Assembly: GCA_044228795.1 (NCBI GenBank)
Contig: JBGAUE010000005.1
Span: forward strand, 1-64,000
DNA length: 64,000 nt
Direction: 5' to 3'
Source: M0108 sp044228795
GTDB lineage: Bacteria; Pseudomonadota; Gammaproteobacteria; Chromatiales; Chromatiaceae
In this document: piece by piece, positions 47,364 through 55,951 of the stretch
Position numbering within the stretch: position 1 is the first letter of the stretch
Layout: every line of letters begins with the position of its first letter
The notes under the pieces: generated by a model
What the model saw: the letters and a program-made list of their open reading frames with translations, nothing else
Told to the model about the DNA's origin: nothing
The model's database searches: none
Position numbers and translations under genes: made by a program

Positions 47364-48935
47364 ATGGACACCCTAAAACTACGACGGATCGCCATCGATA
47401 CCTACCGCGAGAACGTCGCCTTCCTCCATCGTGACTGCCCCCATTATCGCAGCGAAGGCTTTCAGGCCCTGAACAAGGTGGAGATCCTCGCCGGACCGGA
47501 CGCCATGCCGGTGCTTGCGGTCCTCAATGTGGTGGACAACGGCGCCATCGTCGGCCCCGACGAACTGGGGCTGTCGGAGCAGGCCTTCGCCCAAATCAGT
47601 ATGCCCGAGGGCGCCCCCGTTACCGTCTGCCAGGCCCAGCCGCCGGCATCCCTGGGCTCCGTCCATCGTAAGATCCGAGGGGAACGGCTGGAGGAAGGGG
47701 AATACGCCGATATCACCCGCGACATCGTCAACAACCGCTACTCCAAGATCGAGATGTCAGCCTTTATCGTTGCCTGCGCCCAGGTGGGCCTGGAGCGCGA
47801 GGAGGTTCTGTACCTGACACGGGCCATGATCGATAGCGGGGAGCGCCTTGACTGGGGCTCCGACCTGGTAACGGACAAACATTGCATCGGTGGGGTACCA
47901 GGCAACCGGACCACCCTCATTGTCATGCCCATCGTCGCCGCCCACGGCCTCCTCATCCCCAAGACCTCCAGCCGGGCCATCACCTCCCCCGCCGGCACCG
48001 CCGACACCATGGAGGTCCTGGCACGGGTCGATCTGTCCCCGGACCAGTTGCACGAGATCGTCCACCGCGAACGCGGCTGCCTGGCCTGGGGCGGCACCGC
48101 ACGCCTGGCCCCCGCCGACGACGTGCTCATCGCCGTGGAACGCCCCCTGTCCCTGGACTCGCCCGGCCAGATGGTGGCCTCTATCCTGGCCAAGAAGGTC
48201 GCCGCTGGCGCAACGCACCTGCTTATCGACATCCCCGTCGGCCCGACCGCCAAGGTCCGGCACCACCAGGACGCGCTGCGGCTGCGCAAGCTCTTCGAAT
48301 TCGTCGGCGACAGCCTGGGCCTGCACCTGGAGGTGGTACTGACGGACGGCAGTCAACCCATTGGCCGTGGCATAGGCCCAGTGCTGGAGAGCCGGGATGT
48401 GCTGGCGGTGCTGGACAATGACCCCCAGGCCCCGGTGGACCTGCGGGACAAGGCCCTGCTGCTCGCCGGCCAGATCCTGGAATTCGACCCGGAGGTGCGC
48501 GGCGGCGCCGGACACGAACTGGCCCGTGAGATCCTGGAATCCGGCCGCGCCGCCGCGAAATTCCGTGCCATCATCGCCGCCCAGGGCGCCAACCCGGACC
48601 CGCCCCCTCTGGGAGGCCTGCGCCATGAGGTACCGGCCCCGGTGGATGGCATCGTCACTGCCATCGACAATCTGCAGATCGCCCGGATCGCCCGGCTGGC
48701 CGGTGCCCCCATGGACCAGGGCGCCGGTGTCGAGTTGCACCGCAAACTCGGTGACCCCGTGCGTCAAGGCGAAACCCTCTACGCCATTTACGCCCGCTTC
48801 CCCGCCGACTATCGCTTCGCACGCGCCCTGGCCGGCCAGGATACGGGCTATGCTATTGCCGAGCCCCTCAGCAGCCATGGTCATGGCGGCGGCAACTGGC
48901 GTATCCCGGTGCGGGACCTGGGACCGCGCAAGTGA
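47364..48935 (+). CDS. AMP phosphorylase-type enzyme (thymidine phosphorylase family, archaeal-like)
   Basis: This 523-residue protein belongs to the nucleoside-phosphorylase family closest in pattern to archaeal AMP phosphorylases, which split nucleoside monophosphates to ribose-1,5-bisphosphate and base. Hallmarks are an extra N-terminal domain (LKLRRIAIDTYRENVAFLHRD), TDKHCIGGVPGNRTTLIVMP, LIPKTSSRAITSPAGTADTMEVL, and a C-terminal biotinyl-like domain (ADYRF near the end). Family length is about 500. ATG 47364 begins at the conserved domain; a TTG at 47307 is less likely. The next gene encodes a PRPP synthetase homologue, suggesting a shared ribose-phosphate route. Substrate range is not proved by sequence. 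Confidence 0.88.
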   Translation: MDTLKLRRIAIDTYRENVAFLHRDCPHYRSEGFQALNKVEILAGPDAMPVLAVLNVVDNGAIVGPDELGLSEQAFAQISMPEGAPVTVCQAQPPASLGSVHRKIRGERLEEGEYADITRDIVNNRYSKIEMSAFIVACAQVGLEREEVLYLTRAMIDSGERLDWGSDLVTDKHCIGGVPGNRTTLIVMPIVAAHGLLIPKTSSRAITSPAGTADTMEVLARVDLSPDQLHEIVHRERGCLAWGGTARLAPADDVLIAVERPLSLDSPGQMVASILAKKVAAGATHLLIDIPVGPTAKVRHHQDALRLRKLFEFVGDSLGLHLEVVLTDGSQPIGRGIGPVLESRDVLAVLDNDPQAPVDLRDKALLLAGQILEFDPEVRGGAGHELAREILESGRAAAKFRAIIAAQGANPDPPPLGGLRHEVPAPVDGIVTAIDNLQIARIARLAGAPMDQGAGVELHRKLGDPVRQGETLYAIYARFPADYRFARALAGQDTGYAIAEPLSSHGHGGGNWRIPVRDLGPRK

Positions 48936-49001
48936 GCCTGGACAGCCTCTTACCGATAGGCACAGACTCCCCTCAACACCCTGACGAGAACGACAACCCG
49001 C

Positions 49002-49898
49002 GTGAAAACTCCCTCGGCCCCAGCCCCGACCCTACTCCTGGGCTTCCCCGACTACCGGGAACAGGCCCAGCACCTGGCCTGCGCGGCCGGCCTCGACTAT
49101 GCCGAAGTGGAGATTCACCGCTTTCCCGACGGCGAGAGCCGGGTGCGTCTCCCCGCTGGCCTAGGCGAGCGGGTCATCCTGTGCCGGAGTCTGGATCACC
49201 CCAACGACAAGCTTATCGAGCTCGCCCTGACCGCAGCCGCCGCCCGGGAACTGGGGGTGCGCCACCTGACCCTAGTCGCTCCCTACCTCTGCTACATGCG
49301 CCAAGACAAGGCCTTCCGACCCGGGGAGGCCATCAGCCAGCCCATCATCGGTCAGCTCCTGGCGGATTGGGTGGAGGAACTAGTCACCGTCGATCCCCAC
49401 CTCCACCGGGTTCCGCGCCTGGAGGAGGCCATCCCCGTCAAACGCGCCCACTGTCTCACCGCAGCGCCGCTGATGGCCACCTTCCTCGCCCGGGAGCTGG
49501 AGGCCCCCCTCCTCATCGGCCCGGACGAGGAGGCCCGCCAGTGGGTATCCGCCATCGCCGCCCACGCCGGTCTCGACTACCGGATTGGCGCGAAAGAGCG
49601 TCACGGCGACCGGGAGGTCGAGGTCCGCTTCCCAGACCTACCGCCTCCCGGTCGTCATCTGGTGGTAGTGGACGACGTTGCCAGCACCGGCTACACCCTG
49701 GAGAACGCCGTCACCGCCTTGGCTGCCAGCCGCCCCGCCTCTCTCTCCGTGCTCGTTACCCACGCCCTGTTTCTGGAAGGCACCCTGGAACGTCTGCGCC
49801 TGGCCGGGGTGACCCATATTTGGAGCACCGACAGCATTCCCCACCCGAGCAACCGCCTGGAGCTGGCGCCCTTACTCGCCGGGGCCCTGGCCCTCTAG
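49002..49898 (+). CDS. Ribose-phosphate pyrophosphokinase (PRPP synthetase) homologue
   Basis: This 298-residue type I phosphoribosyltransferase-fold enzyme has FPDGESRVRLP, the flexible loop YMRQDKAFRPGEAISQ, the catalytic VTVDPHLHR, and the PRPP loop VVVDDVASTGYTLENAV. These resemble archaeal/class III PRPP synthetases more than the E. coli class I enzyme. It is 66 bases downstream of the AMP-phosphorylase-type gene on the same strand, and the pairing recurs in other proteobacteria as far as I recall. It probably makes PRPP from ribose-5-phosphate; a role with ribose-1,5-bisphosphate is speculative. GTG start at 49002. Confidence 0.85.
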   Translation: MKTPSAPAPTLLLGFPDYREQAQHLACAAGLDYAEVEIHRFPDGESRVRLPAGLGERVILCRSLDHPNDKLIELALTAAAARELGVRHLTLVAPYLCYMRQDKAFRPGEAISQPIIGQLLADWVEELVTVDPHLHRVPRLEEAIPVKRAHCLTAAPLMATFLARELEAPLLIGPDEEARQWVSAIAAHAGLDYRIGAKERHGDREVEVRFPDLPPPGRHLVVVDDVASTGYTLENAVTALAASRPASLSVLVTHALFLEGTLERLRLAGVTHIWSTDSIPHPSNRLELAPLLAGALAL

Positions 49899-49922
49899 TC
49901 CACGGCAAGCATCGAGATCCTC

Positions 49923-50423
49923 ATGGAACACTGGTACGCCGTCCACACGAAGGCCCGCGACGAAAAGCTGGCCGAGGACAATCTCAAACGACAGGGATTT
50001 GTGACCTTTCTGCCCCAGATCAAGGACTCAAGGCGTCGGCGCGGGCGTTGGATCGAGGTCATCGAGCCCCTCTTTCCGGGGTATCTCTTCACGCAGCTGG
50101 ACCTGCTTATTCAGGATACCTCCCCCATACGCTCCACCCGGGGCGCCCTGGGTCTGGTGCGCTTTGGAGGCGACCCGGCGCCCGTCCCACCCGGGCTGGT
50201 GGAGCAGCTCATGGCCGCCTCGGCGAGTACAGAGGGCGTGGTGCGCCAGGAGCATCTCTTCCAGGCTGGCGACCGGGTCGAGATTCTCTCCGGCCCCTTC
50301 GCCGGCTTGCCGGCCAGTATCCTGGCAGAGACTGGTAAGGAGCGCGTCGAACTCCTCCTTGAGTTACTCGGCCGCCCCAACAAGGTCGTGATGTCACGGC
50401 ATCAGCTTACGCCAGCGCCATGA
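49923..50423 (+). CDS. rfaH: Transcription antitermination protein RfaH (NusG paralogue)
   Basis: The 166-residue protein has an N-terminal NGN domain (HWYAVHTKARDEKLAEDNLKRQGF, VIEPLFPGYLFTQLDL, PIRSTRGALGLVRFGG) and a C-terminal KOW domain (FQAGDRVEILSGPFAGLPASI). RfaH loads on paused RNA polymerase at ops sites and prevents premature termination in long cell-surface operons. The LPQIKDSRRRRGRW pattern separates RfaH from NusG. It lies 24 bases after the PRPP synthetase gene. The EPS blocks in this window would be natural targets, but I see no clear ops site in their leaders. Confidence 0.92.
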   Translation: MEHWYAVHTKARDEKLAEDNLKRQGFVTFLPQIKDSRRRRGRWIEVIEPLFPGYLFTQLDLLIQDTSPIRSTRGALGLVRFGGDPAPVPPGLVEQLMAASASTEGVVRQEHLFQAGDRVEILSGPFAGLPASILAETGKERVELLLELLGRPNKVVMSRHQLTPAP

Positions 50424-50579
50424 GTAGAGGCGGGGGGTACCTTGCCCCGTCGTCAAGCCCGTTCACATTGCCCTACCTAGGTCCGACTGATTTCATAGAG
50501 TTGCGCTTCGATAGCCAAGAGAACCCCCCCGACATCCCCTGCCTGGCATCACACCTCATTCCGTACAAGGATAATCGCC

Positions 50580-51419
50580 ATGCCCGATCTTGCCAGTATC
50601 ACCCCGGCCACAAGGAGTGTGCGTCTCTTCATGTGGGCCGCCTTCATTTTCGTCGCGGCGGCGGGGCTCTCCCTTTTCCTGCTGAGCGAGCAGACGAGCC
50701 ACTTTTTCGCCTGGACCATCCAGCCCCCCATCACGGCGGCATTCCTCGGCGGCGGTTATCTCGCCGTCACCACGGCCCTGGGACTGGCCCTGCGCGAAGC
50801 GAATTGGGCGTCGGTCCGGGTAGGTGTCTGGGTCGTGGCCACGGGACTCGTCTCCATCCTGATCGCCAGCCTCCTGCACCTCGACAAATTCCATCTGCAT
50901 AGCCCGATCTGGACCGCTCAGGCCTGGGCCTGGAGTTGGCTCACCCTTTATGTTGCCCTGGTCCCCGGTCTGATGGCCGCCCTTTGGGCGCAGTGGCGCC
51001 AACCCGCGACGACACCGGGGCCAGGGCCGGCCCTGCCCCTCGGCTTACGCCTCGGTCAGTGGACGTTGGGTGGCCTGATGGTGGTGATGGGCGCCGCACT
51101 CTTCGTGGCCCCGGCCAGCGCCGAGCAACTCTGGCCGTGGCTACTCACCCCGCTCACGGCCCGCATGGTCGGCAGCTTCTACCTCGCCATTGGCGTGAGC
51201 CTCTTCGCCGCGGCACGCGAGAACGATTACGCCCGCATCCGGGTCGCAAGCTTCGCCTACCTGGTGTTCGCCCTCCTGGAGCTCATCACGGTGCTACGGT
51301 ATCCCCTTGTCGACGGGTGGACGCGGCCCGCACTGTTGCTCGCCGCGGTCCTAATCGCCCTCTTCCTGCTCGGCTTGATCGGGATACACGGCAGCCTTAA
51401 GACCCGGACCATGCCTTGA
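50580..51419 (+). CDS. Multi-span membrane protein of unknown function
   Basis: A 279-residue protein with about eight hydrophobic helices (for example LFMWAAFIFVAAAGLSLFLL, AAFLGGGYLAVTTALGLAL, VVATGLVSILIASLLHL, LLLAAVLIALFLLGLIGI). It shows an internal two-fold pattern: FLGGGYLAVTTALGLALRE and SFYLAIGVSLFAAARENDYA both place Gly/Tyr-Leu-Ala and an acidic Glu at equivalent spots. No known family is recognised. The ATG at 50580 has AAGG upstream. It converges on the DUF29 gene. Confidence 0.7.
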   Translation: MPDLASITPATRSVRLFMWAAFIFVAAAGLSLFLLSEQTSHFFAWTIQPPITAAFLGGGYLAVTTALGLALREANWASVRVGVWVVATGLVSILIASLLHLDKFHLHSPIWTAQAWAWSWLTLYVALVPGLMAALWAQWRQPATTPGPGPALPLGLRLGQWTLGGLMVVMGAALFVAPASAEQLWPWLLTPLTARMVGSFYLAIGVSLFAAARENDYARIRVASFAYLVFALLELITVLRYPLVDGWTRPALLLAAVLIALFLLGLIGIHGSLKTRTMP

Positions 51420-51441
51420 GCACAAGGGACGGCACTTGCGG

Positions 51442-51879
51442 TCAGCCAGGAAGCCAGGCTTGATCTAATACCTGCCGCGCACTCCAGGGACAGGTATCGG
51501 GAAAATCCGATAAGCCCGTCTCCTCGGCCACTGGAGCCGTGGCGTCATCCCAGACACCGGCCCACCAGTCCGGTTCGGTGAGCTTGGGGCCCAGGCTCGG
51601 AGTTTCCTCCAGGCGGCGGGCGATGCCTCGGCGCTGATTACGGATGGTAATCTGCCAGCTCGCGCCCCGCCGCGTGGGCTGCCGCTCCCACTTGAGTAGA
51701 TGGGCCAGAAGGATGGCCATGCGGTTGGCCAGTTCTCGTTGTTCGCTCTTGCCCACGTCTTCAATCTCCTCGGCCAGATGCGCGATATCCAGGAGATCGA
51801 ACCGGCCCTCGCGCAGCAGGCGTGCCTGTTCGCTGGACCAGGTGACCACATCATCTTCGTAGCGTATGGCGGTTGTCAT
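51442..51879 (-). CDS. DUF29 family protein
   Basis: The 145-residue protein has the DUF29 signature: an N-terminal YEDDVVTWSSEQARLLREGRF, LDIAHLAEEIEDVGKSEQREL, and LLAHLLKWERQPTRRGASWQITI. The family is abundant in cyanobacteria and purple sulfur bacteria and is mostly helical. Function unknown. ATG 51879 has GGAAGAGG upstream and begins closest to the domain; the frame extends to 51912. No toxin-like partner is adjacent. Confidence 0.85.
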   Translation of the reverse strand: MTTAIRYEDDVVTWSSEQARLLREGRFDLLDIAHLAEEIEDVGKSEQRELANRMAILLAHLLKWERQPTRRGASWQITIRNQRRGIARRLEETPSLGPKLTEPDWWAGVWDDATAPVAEETGLSDFPDTCPWSARQVLDQAWLPG

Positions 51880-52005
51880 GGCCTCTTCCTCAAGGGCGAT
51901 CATTTGGGTCACTGCTTTGACTTGCTGTCGAGTATATTCGCTTACCTTGGCCGCGCGTCCAGCCTTTGCAAGGCTCCGCTCTAACCATTCTCGTCCTCAA
52001 CTACC

Positions 52006-53211
52006 ATGCGCCTCGAAGATGCCCTGACCTTTAGCCTGCGAGCCCTGACCAGCCAACGGGCCCGGACCTGGCTGACGCTGCTGGCCATGGGGCTGGGGAC
52101 GGCGGCTGTGGTGGTGCTGAGTTCCCTGGGGGAGGGGGCGCGCTCCTATGTCACGGGCAAATTCACCCAGCTCGGGACCCACCTGATCATAGTGCTGCCG
52201 GGCCGCAACGAGACCACGGGCGGGCCGCCGCCCCTGATCGGCGGGACGGCCCGGGATCTGACTCTGGACGATGCCCTGGCCCTGCTGCGCTCGCCCCTGG
52301 TGGAGCGGATCGCACCCCTGAGCCTGGGCTCGGCCCCGGTCTCCCACGGCAACCGGGAGCGGGAGGCGAATATCGTCGGCACCACCGCTGATTTCCAGCC
52401 GGTACGCCAGATCGAGTTGGCCCAGGGCCAGTTCCTGCCGCCGGGTGATCCCCGCCGGGGTCAGGCCGTTACGCTTCTGGGCGAGAAGCTGGCCAAGGAG
52501 CTCTTCGACCAGCAGTCTCCCCTCGGCCAATGGGTGCGCATCGGTGACCGCCGCTTCCGGGTCATCGGTCTCCTGCAAAGCTCCGGCTTCTCCCTGGGGG
52601 CGGATCTCGGCGACACGGCCCTGATCCCGGTCGCCTCCGCCCAGGCCCTTTTCGATAGCCCGGCCCTCTTTCGCATCCTGATTCAGGCCCGCAGCCGTGC
52701 CGTCCTGGCCCCCGCTGAGGAGGCCATTCGCGCCATACTGCGCGAACGCCATGAGGGCGAGGACGATGTCACCCTCATCACCCAGGATGCCATGCTGGCC
52801 ACCTTCGACAAAATCCTCAATGCCCTCACCTTGGCGGTGACCGGCATCGCCGCCATCAGCTTGCTGGTAGCAGGGGTCCTCATCATGAACGTCATGTTGG
52901 TCGCCGTCTCCCAGCGCACCCCTGAGATCGGACTTCTCAAGGCCCTGGGCGCGGCCCAGGGGCAAATCCTCGCCCTCTTCCTCACCGAGGCCCTGCTGCT
53001 GGCGCTGACGGGGACAGCCCTGGGCCTCCTGGTCGCCTATGCGGCGGTCGCCCTCTTCAATGCCCAAGTCCCGGCCTTCAGCCTGGTCACACCCCTCTGG
53101 GCGCCGCTCGCGGCGACGGCGGTCTCCCTGGCCACCGGGCTCCTCTTTGGCCTGCTGCCGGCCCTGCGCGCGGCGCGCCTGGACCCGGTCGCGGCCCTAT
53201 CCGGGGGCTGA
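52006..53211 (+). CDS. MacB/FtsX-type ABC transporter permease
   Basis: The 401-residue permease has the MacB plan: TM1 (about 15-40 after FSLRALTSQRARTW), a large periplasmic domain (about 45-265) and three C-terminal helices with ISLLVAGVLIMNVMLVAVSQRTPEIGLLKALGA and LPALRAARLDPVAAL. Such permeases work with an ATPase as mechanotransmission devices for export or lipoprotein handling. No ATPase gene lies beside it. A second similar permease starts 5 bases downstream, so they likely form a heterodimer. Confidence 0.9.
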   Translation: MRLEDALTFSLRALTSQRARTWLTLLAMGLGTAAVVVLSSLGEGARSYVTGKFTQLGTHLIIVLPGRNETTGGPPPLIGGTARDLTLDDALALLRSPLVERIAPLSLGSAPVSHGNREREANIVGTTADFQPVRQIELAQGQFLPPGDPRRGQAVTLLGEKLAKELFDQQSPLGQWVRIGDRRFRVIGLLQSSGFSLGADLGDTALIPVASAQALFDSPALFRILIQARSRAVLAPAEEAIRAILRERHEGEDDVTLITQDAMLATFDKILNALTLAVTGIAAISLLVAGVLIMNVMLVAVSQRTPEIGLLKALGAAQGQILALFLTEALLLALTGTALGLLVAYAAVALFNAQVPAFSLVTPLWAPLAATAVSLATGLLFGLLPALRAARLDPVAALSGG

Positions 53212-53215
53212 CGCC

Positions 53216-54415
53216 ATGCTCACCCGGGATTATGCCCTTTTCAGTCTGACCGCCGTGGGCGCCTATCGCGCCCGCAGCCTGCTGACAGTGACCGGTATTG
53301 CCATTGGCATCGCCGCCGTAGTCCTGCTCACCGCTATCGGCGAGGGCATCCATCGCTTCGTCCTCGCCGAGTTCACCCAGTTCGGCACCCATTTGCTGAC
53401 CATTGCCCCCGGCAAGGTCACCACCCTGGGTTTGTCGGGGGCTATCGTCAGCAATGTGCGCCCCCTAAGCCTGGAGGATGCCCAAGCCCTGAGCCGGTTA
53501 CCAGGGGTGGAGGCCCTGGTGCCCGTGATCCAGGGCAATGCCGCTGTGGAAGGCAACGACCGGACGCGCCGCACCCTGGTGCTGGGAGCGAGCGGCCAGG
53601 TGCCCCAGGTCTGGCGCATGAAGCCCGAACTGGGCCGCTTCCTGCCGGACGAAGGGGGGGACGGAGGGCGGGCCCTGGCCGTGCTGGGCGCCAAGCTCAA
53701 GGCGGAACTGTTCGGTTCCGCCTCGCCCCTAGGGGCCCGCATCCGCATCGGGAGCGAGCCTTTTCGCGTCGTCGGGGTCATGGAGGGGAAGGGCCAGATG
53801 CTGGGTTTCGACCTGGACGATACCATCTTTATCCCGGTGGAGCGGGCCCTGGCCCTCTTCAATCGCGACAGCCTGATGGAGATCGACATCCTTTATGCCC
53901 CCGAGGCCAGCAGCGCGGCCATGGCGGAGCGGATACGCCAGGCCCTCATGAAGCGGCATGGCCATGAGGACTTCACCATCACCACCCAGGATCAGATGTT
54001 GGAGGTCGCCGGCTCGGTACTGAACGTCCTGACCCTGGCGGTCGGCGCCATCGGCGGCATCTCCCTGGCGGTCGGCGCCATCGGCATCCTGACCATCATG
54101 ACCATCGCCGTCCGCGAGCGCCGTCGGGAGATCGGCCTGCTGCGGGCGCTGGGCGCCTCCCAACGCCAGGTGCTGGTGTTGTTCCTGGGCGAGGCCCTGG
54201 TCATGGCCCTTCTCGGCGGTCTGGCTGGCCTCACCCTCGGCCTCGGCGGGGCCGGACTCATCGGGGCCCTGGTGCCGGCCCTGCCGACCCATATCGCCTG
54301 GCAATACGCCCTCGCCGCCGAGATCAGCGCGGGCCTCATCGGCCTGGTCGCCGGGGTTCTGCCCGCCCTGCGCGCGGCACGGCTCGATCCTATCCTGGCC
54401 CTGCGCGACGAATAA
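53216..54415 (+). CDS. MacB/FtsX-type ABC transporter permease
   Basis: 399 residues from ATG 53216, which lies 5 bases after the stop of the first permease; the frame extends upstream to 53039 but that part is antisense-like Arg-rich coding inside the other gene. It has TM1 (LLTVTGIAIGIAAVVLLTAI), a periplasmic domain, and C-terminal helices with LTIMTIAVRERRREIGLLRALGAS pattern and LPALRAARLDPILAL. A DNA duplication of 23 bases gives repeated LAVGAIG at the start of TM2. It probably pairs with the upstream permease and needs an ATPase encoded elsewhere. Confidence 0.9.
   Translation: MLTRDYALFSLTAVGAYRARSLLTVTGIAIGIAAVVLLTAIGEGIHRFVLAEFTQFGTHLLTIAPGKVTTLGLSGAIVSNVRPLSLEDAQALSRLPGVEALVPVIQGNAAVEGNDRTRRTLVLGASGQVPQVWRMKPELGRFLPDEGGDGGRALAVLGAKLKAELFGSASPLGARIRIGSEPFRVVGVMEGKGQMLGFDLDDTIFIPVERALALFNRDSLMEIDILYAPEASSAAMAERIRQALMKRHGHEDFTITTQDQMLEVAGSVLNVLTLAVGAIGGISLAVGAIGILTIMTIAVRERRREIGLLRALGASQRQVLVLFLGEALVMALLGGLAGLTLGLGGAGLIGALVPALPTHIAWQYALAAEISAGLIGLVAGVLPALRAARLDPILALRDE
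54033..54085 (+). repeat. 23-bp direct repeat inside the second permease gene
   Basis: 54033-54055 and 54063-54085 are identical over 23 bases, 30 bases apart, and encode a repeated LAVGAIG in the second membrane helix. This looks like a small in-frame duplication. Confidence 0.75.
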
Positions 54416-54626
54416 CCCAATGCCTGTCAGGGCCAGCGGTCGCTAAGGTCGTGGCCCGGGCCCAGATCAGGCCTGGGTGGACAGCACCCTGCGCCAAGCC
54501 CCCCTCTCCGGCACAAGCCGGCTCCTGGCGGACCCTCCGGGCTGAAAATCGCCCATACCCGCCTCGGCGCAATTTTGTCCGATGTTACAATGCGCCCAAA
54601 TTCAAGCGTTCTGGTAGGAGAGATTC

Positions 54627-55379
54627 ATGTCCGGTCATAGTAAGTGGGCCAATATCAAGCACCGCAAGGCGGCGCAGGACAAGAAGCGCGGCTCGATGTG
54701 GACCAAGCTGATCCGCGAAGTAACGGTAGCGGCGCGGGAGGGCGGCGCCGATCCGGGGATGAATCCCCGCCTGCGCCTGGCCATGGATAAGGCCTTCACC
54801 GCCAACATGCCCCGCGACACGGTGGAGCGCGCCATCAAGCGTGGGGCTGGGGGCAGCGAGGGCGAACAGTACGAGGAAATCCGTTACGAGGGTTATGGAC
54901 CCGGCGGGGTGGCGGTGATGGTCGATTGCATGACCGATAACCGCAATCGTACCGCAGCCGACGTGCGTCACGCCTTCTCCAAACATGGCGGCAACCTGGG
55001 GACCGGCGGCTCCGTGGCCTACCTCTTTACTAAACAAGGGGTCATCAGTTTCCCGCCCGGCGTTGACGAGGACGGCATCATGGAGGCGGCCTTGGAGGCG
55101 GGCGCCGAGGATGTGGTCAGCCACGAGGACGGTTCTCTGGATGTCATCATGACGCCCGAGGATTTCGGGATCGTGCGCGATGCCCTGACCATCGCCGGCT
55201 TCGCCCAAGGGGAGGGAGACGTGACCTATAACGCCTCGACCCAAGCCACCCTGGACGACCGCGATACGGTGGAGAAACTGCTCAAGATGATCGATGCCCT
55301 GGAGGACCTGGACGACGTCCAGGAGGTCTATTCCAACGCCGACATCCCCGATGCCATCCTGGCGGAACTGGAGGTCTGA
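54627..55379 (+). CDS. yebC: YebC/TACO1-family protein
   Basis: The 250-residue protein is nearly identical in plan to YebC (246): GHSKWANIKHRKAAQDKKRG at the N-terminus, VAAREGGADPGMNPRLRLA, YEGYGPGGVAVMVDCMTDNRNR, and the acidic C-terminal domain. YebC proteins were long called transcriptional regulators and have recently been linked to relief of ribosome stalling. It has AGGAGAG upstream. yebC-ruvC-ruvA is a conserved order, and GGAGGT at its 3' end probably serves ruvC. Confidence 0.96.
   Translation: MSGHSKWANIKHRKAAQDKKRGSMWTKLIREVTVAAREGGADPGMNPRLRLAMDKAFTANMPRDTVERAIKRGAGGSEGEQYEEIRYEGYGPGGVAVMVDCMTDNRNRTAADVRHAFSKHGGNLGTGGSVAYLFTKQGVISFPPGVDEDGIMEAALEAGAEDVVSHEDGSLDVIMTPEDFGIVRDALTIAGFAQGEGDVTYNASTQATLDDRDTVEKLLKMIDALEDLDDVQEVYSNADIPDAILAELEV
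55370..55375 (+). promoter_or_regulatory. Ribosome binding site for ruvC at the end of yebC
   Basis: GGAGGT inside the last codons of yebC is 6 bases before CTG 55382 in the ruvC frame. It supports translation coupled to yebC and a start near 55376-55382. Confidence 0.55.
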
Positions 55380-55381
55380 TC

Positions 55382-55951
55382 CTGGTACCGCTTCCGCCCC
55401 GGGTCCATCCCCCAGATATCGGGCCACCCCCCCTACGCCACCGCATCCTGGGGATCGACCCCGGCTCCCGCAACACCGGCTTCGGGGTCATCGACTCAGA
55501 TGGCATGCGTAGCCTGCGCATCGCCAGCGGCTGCATCCGGGTCGGCAACCAGCCCTGGCCGGAACGGCTGGGGCTCATTTTCGACGCCGTCGCCCAAGTG
55601 GTGGCGGACTATGCCCCCCACGAAATGGCGGTGGAGCAACTCATCTTCGCCCGCGATCCCACCGCTGCCCTCAAGCTGGGTCAGGCCCGGGGCGCCGTGC
55701 TCTGCGCCGGTCTCAAGGCCGGCGTTCAGGTTCATGAATACAGCCCCAAGTCCGTCAAGCTGGCCGTAGTCGGCAGCGGTGGGGCGGAGAAGTCCCAGGT
55801 TCAGCACATGGTTCGCATCCTGCTTTCACTGACCGAGGCGGTGGCGGAGGATGAAGCTGACGCCTTGGCCCTGGCCATCTGCCATGCCCATTCCATGGGC
55901 ATACCGGCGCGTCGGCGCGCCGCCGCCTCCTGGAGGGATTTTCGACCATGA
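55382..55951 (+). CDS. ruvC: Holliday junction endonuclease RuvC (non-canonical start)
   Basis: RuvC resolves four-way junctions with RuvAB. The protein keeps all catalytic acids: ILGIDPGSRNTGFG (first Asp), MAVEQLIFA (Glu), and the late DEADALALAICHAH pair. The first Asp codon is at 55457, yet no ATG, GTG or TTG occurs in frame between 55260 and 55505; the first ATG (55505) would lose the first acid and the first strand. The likely start is CTG 55382, with GGAGGT 6 bases upstream, giving 189 residues against a usual 173. CTG 55376 or ATC 55379 are alternatives. A sequencing error removing a start is possible. Confidence 0.85.
   Translation: MVPLPPRVHPPDIGPPPLRHRILGIDPGSRNTGFGVIDSDGMRSLRIASGCIRVGNQPWPERLGLIFDAVAQVVADYAPHEMAVEQLIFARDPTAALKLGQARGAVLCAGLKAGVQVHEYSPKSVKLAVVGSGGAEKSQVQHMVRILLSLTEAVAEDEADALALAICHAHSMGIPARRRAAASWRDFRP

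Noticed and set aside
47144..47395. Minus-strand frame with a hydrophobic N-terminus
   Set aside because: No ribosome site, no family, and it overlaps the start of the phosphorylase gene.
48932..50338. Open frame on the + strand across the PRPP synthetase and rfaH genes
   Set aside because: Arg/Pro/Gly-rich out-of-frame translation of two genes with clear motifs.
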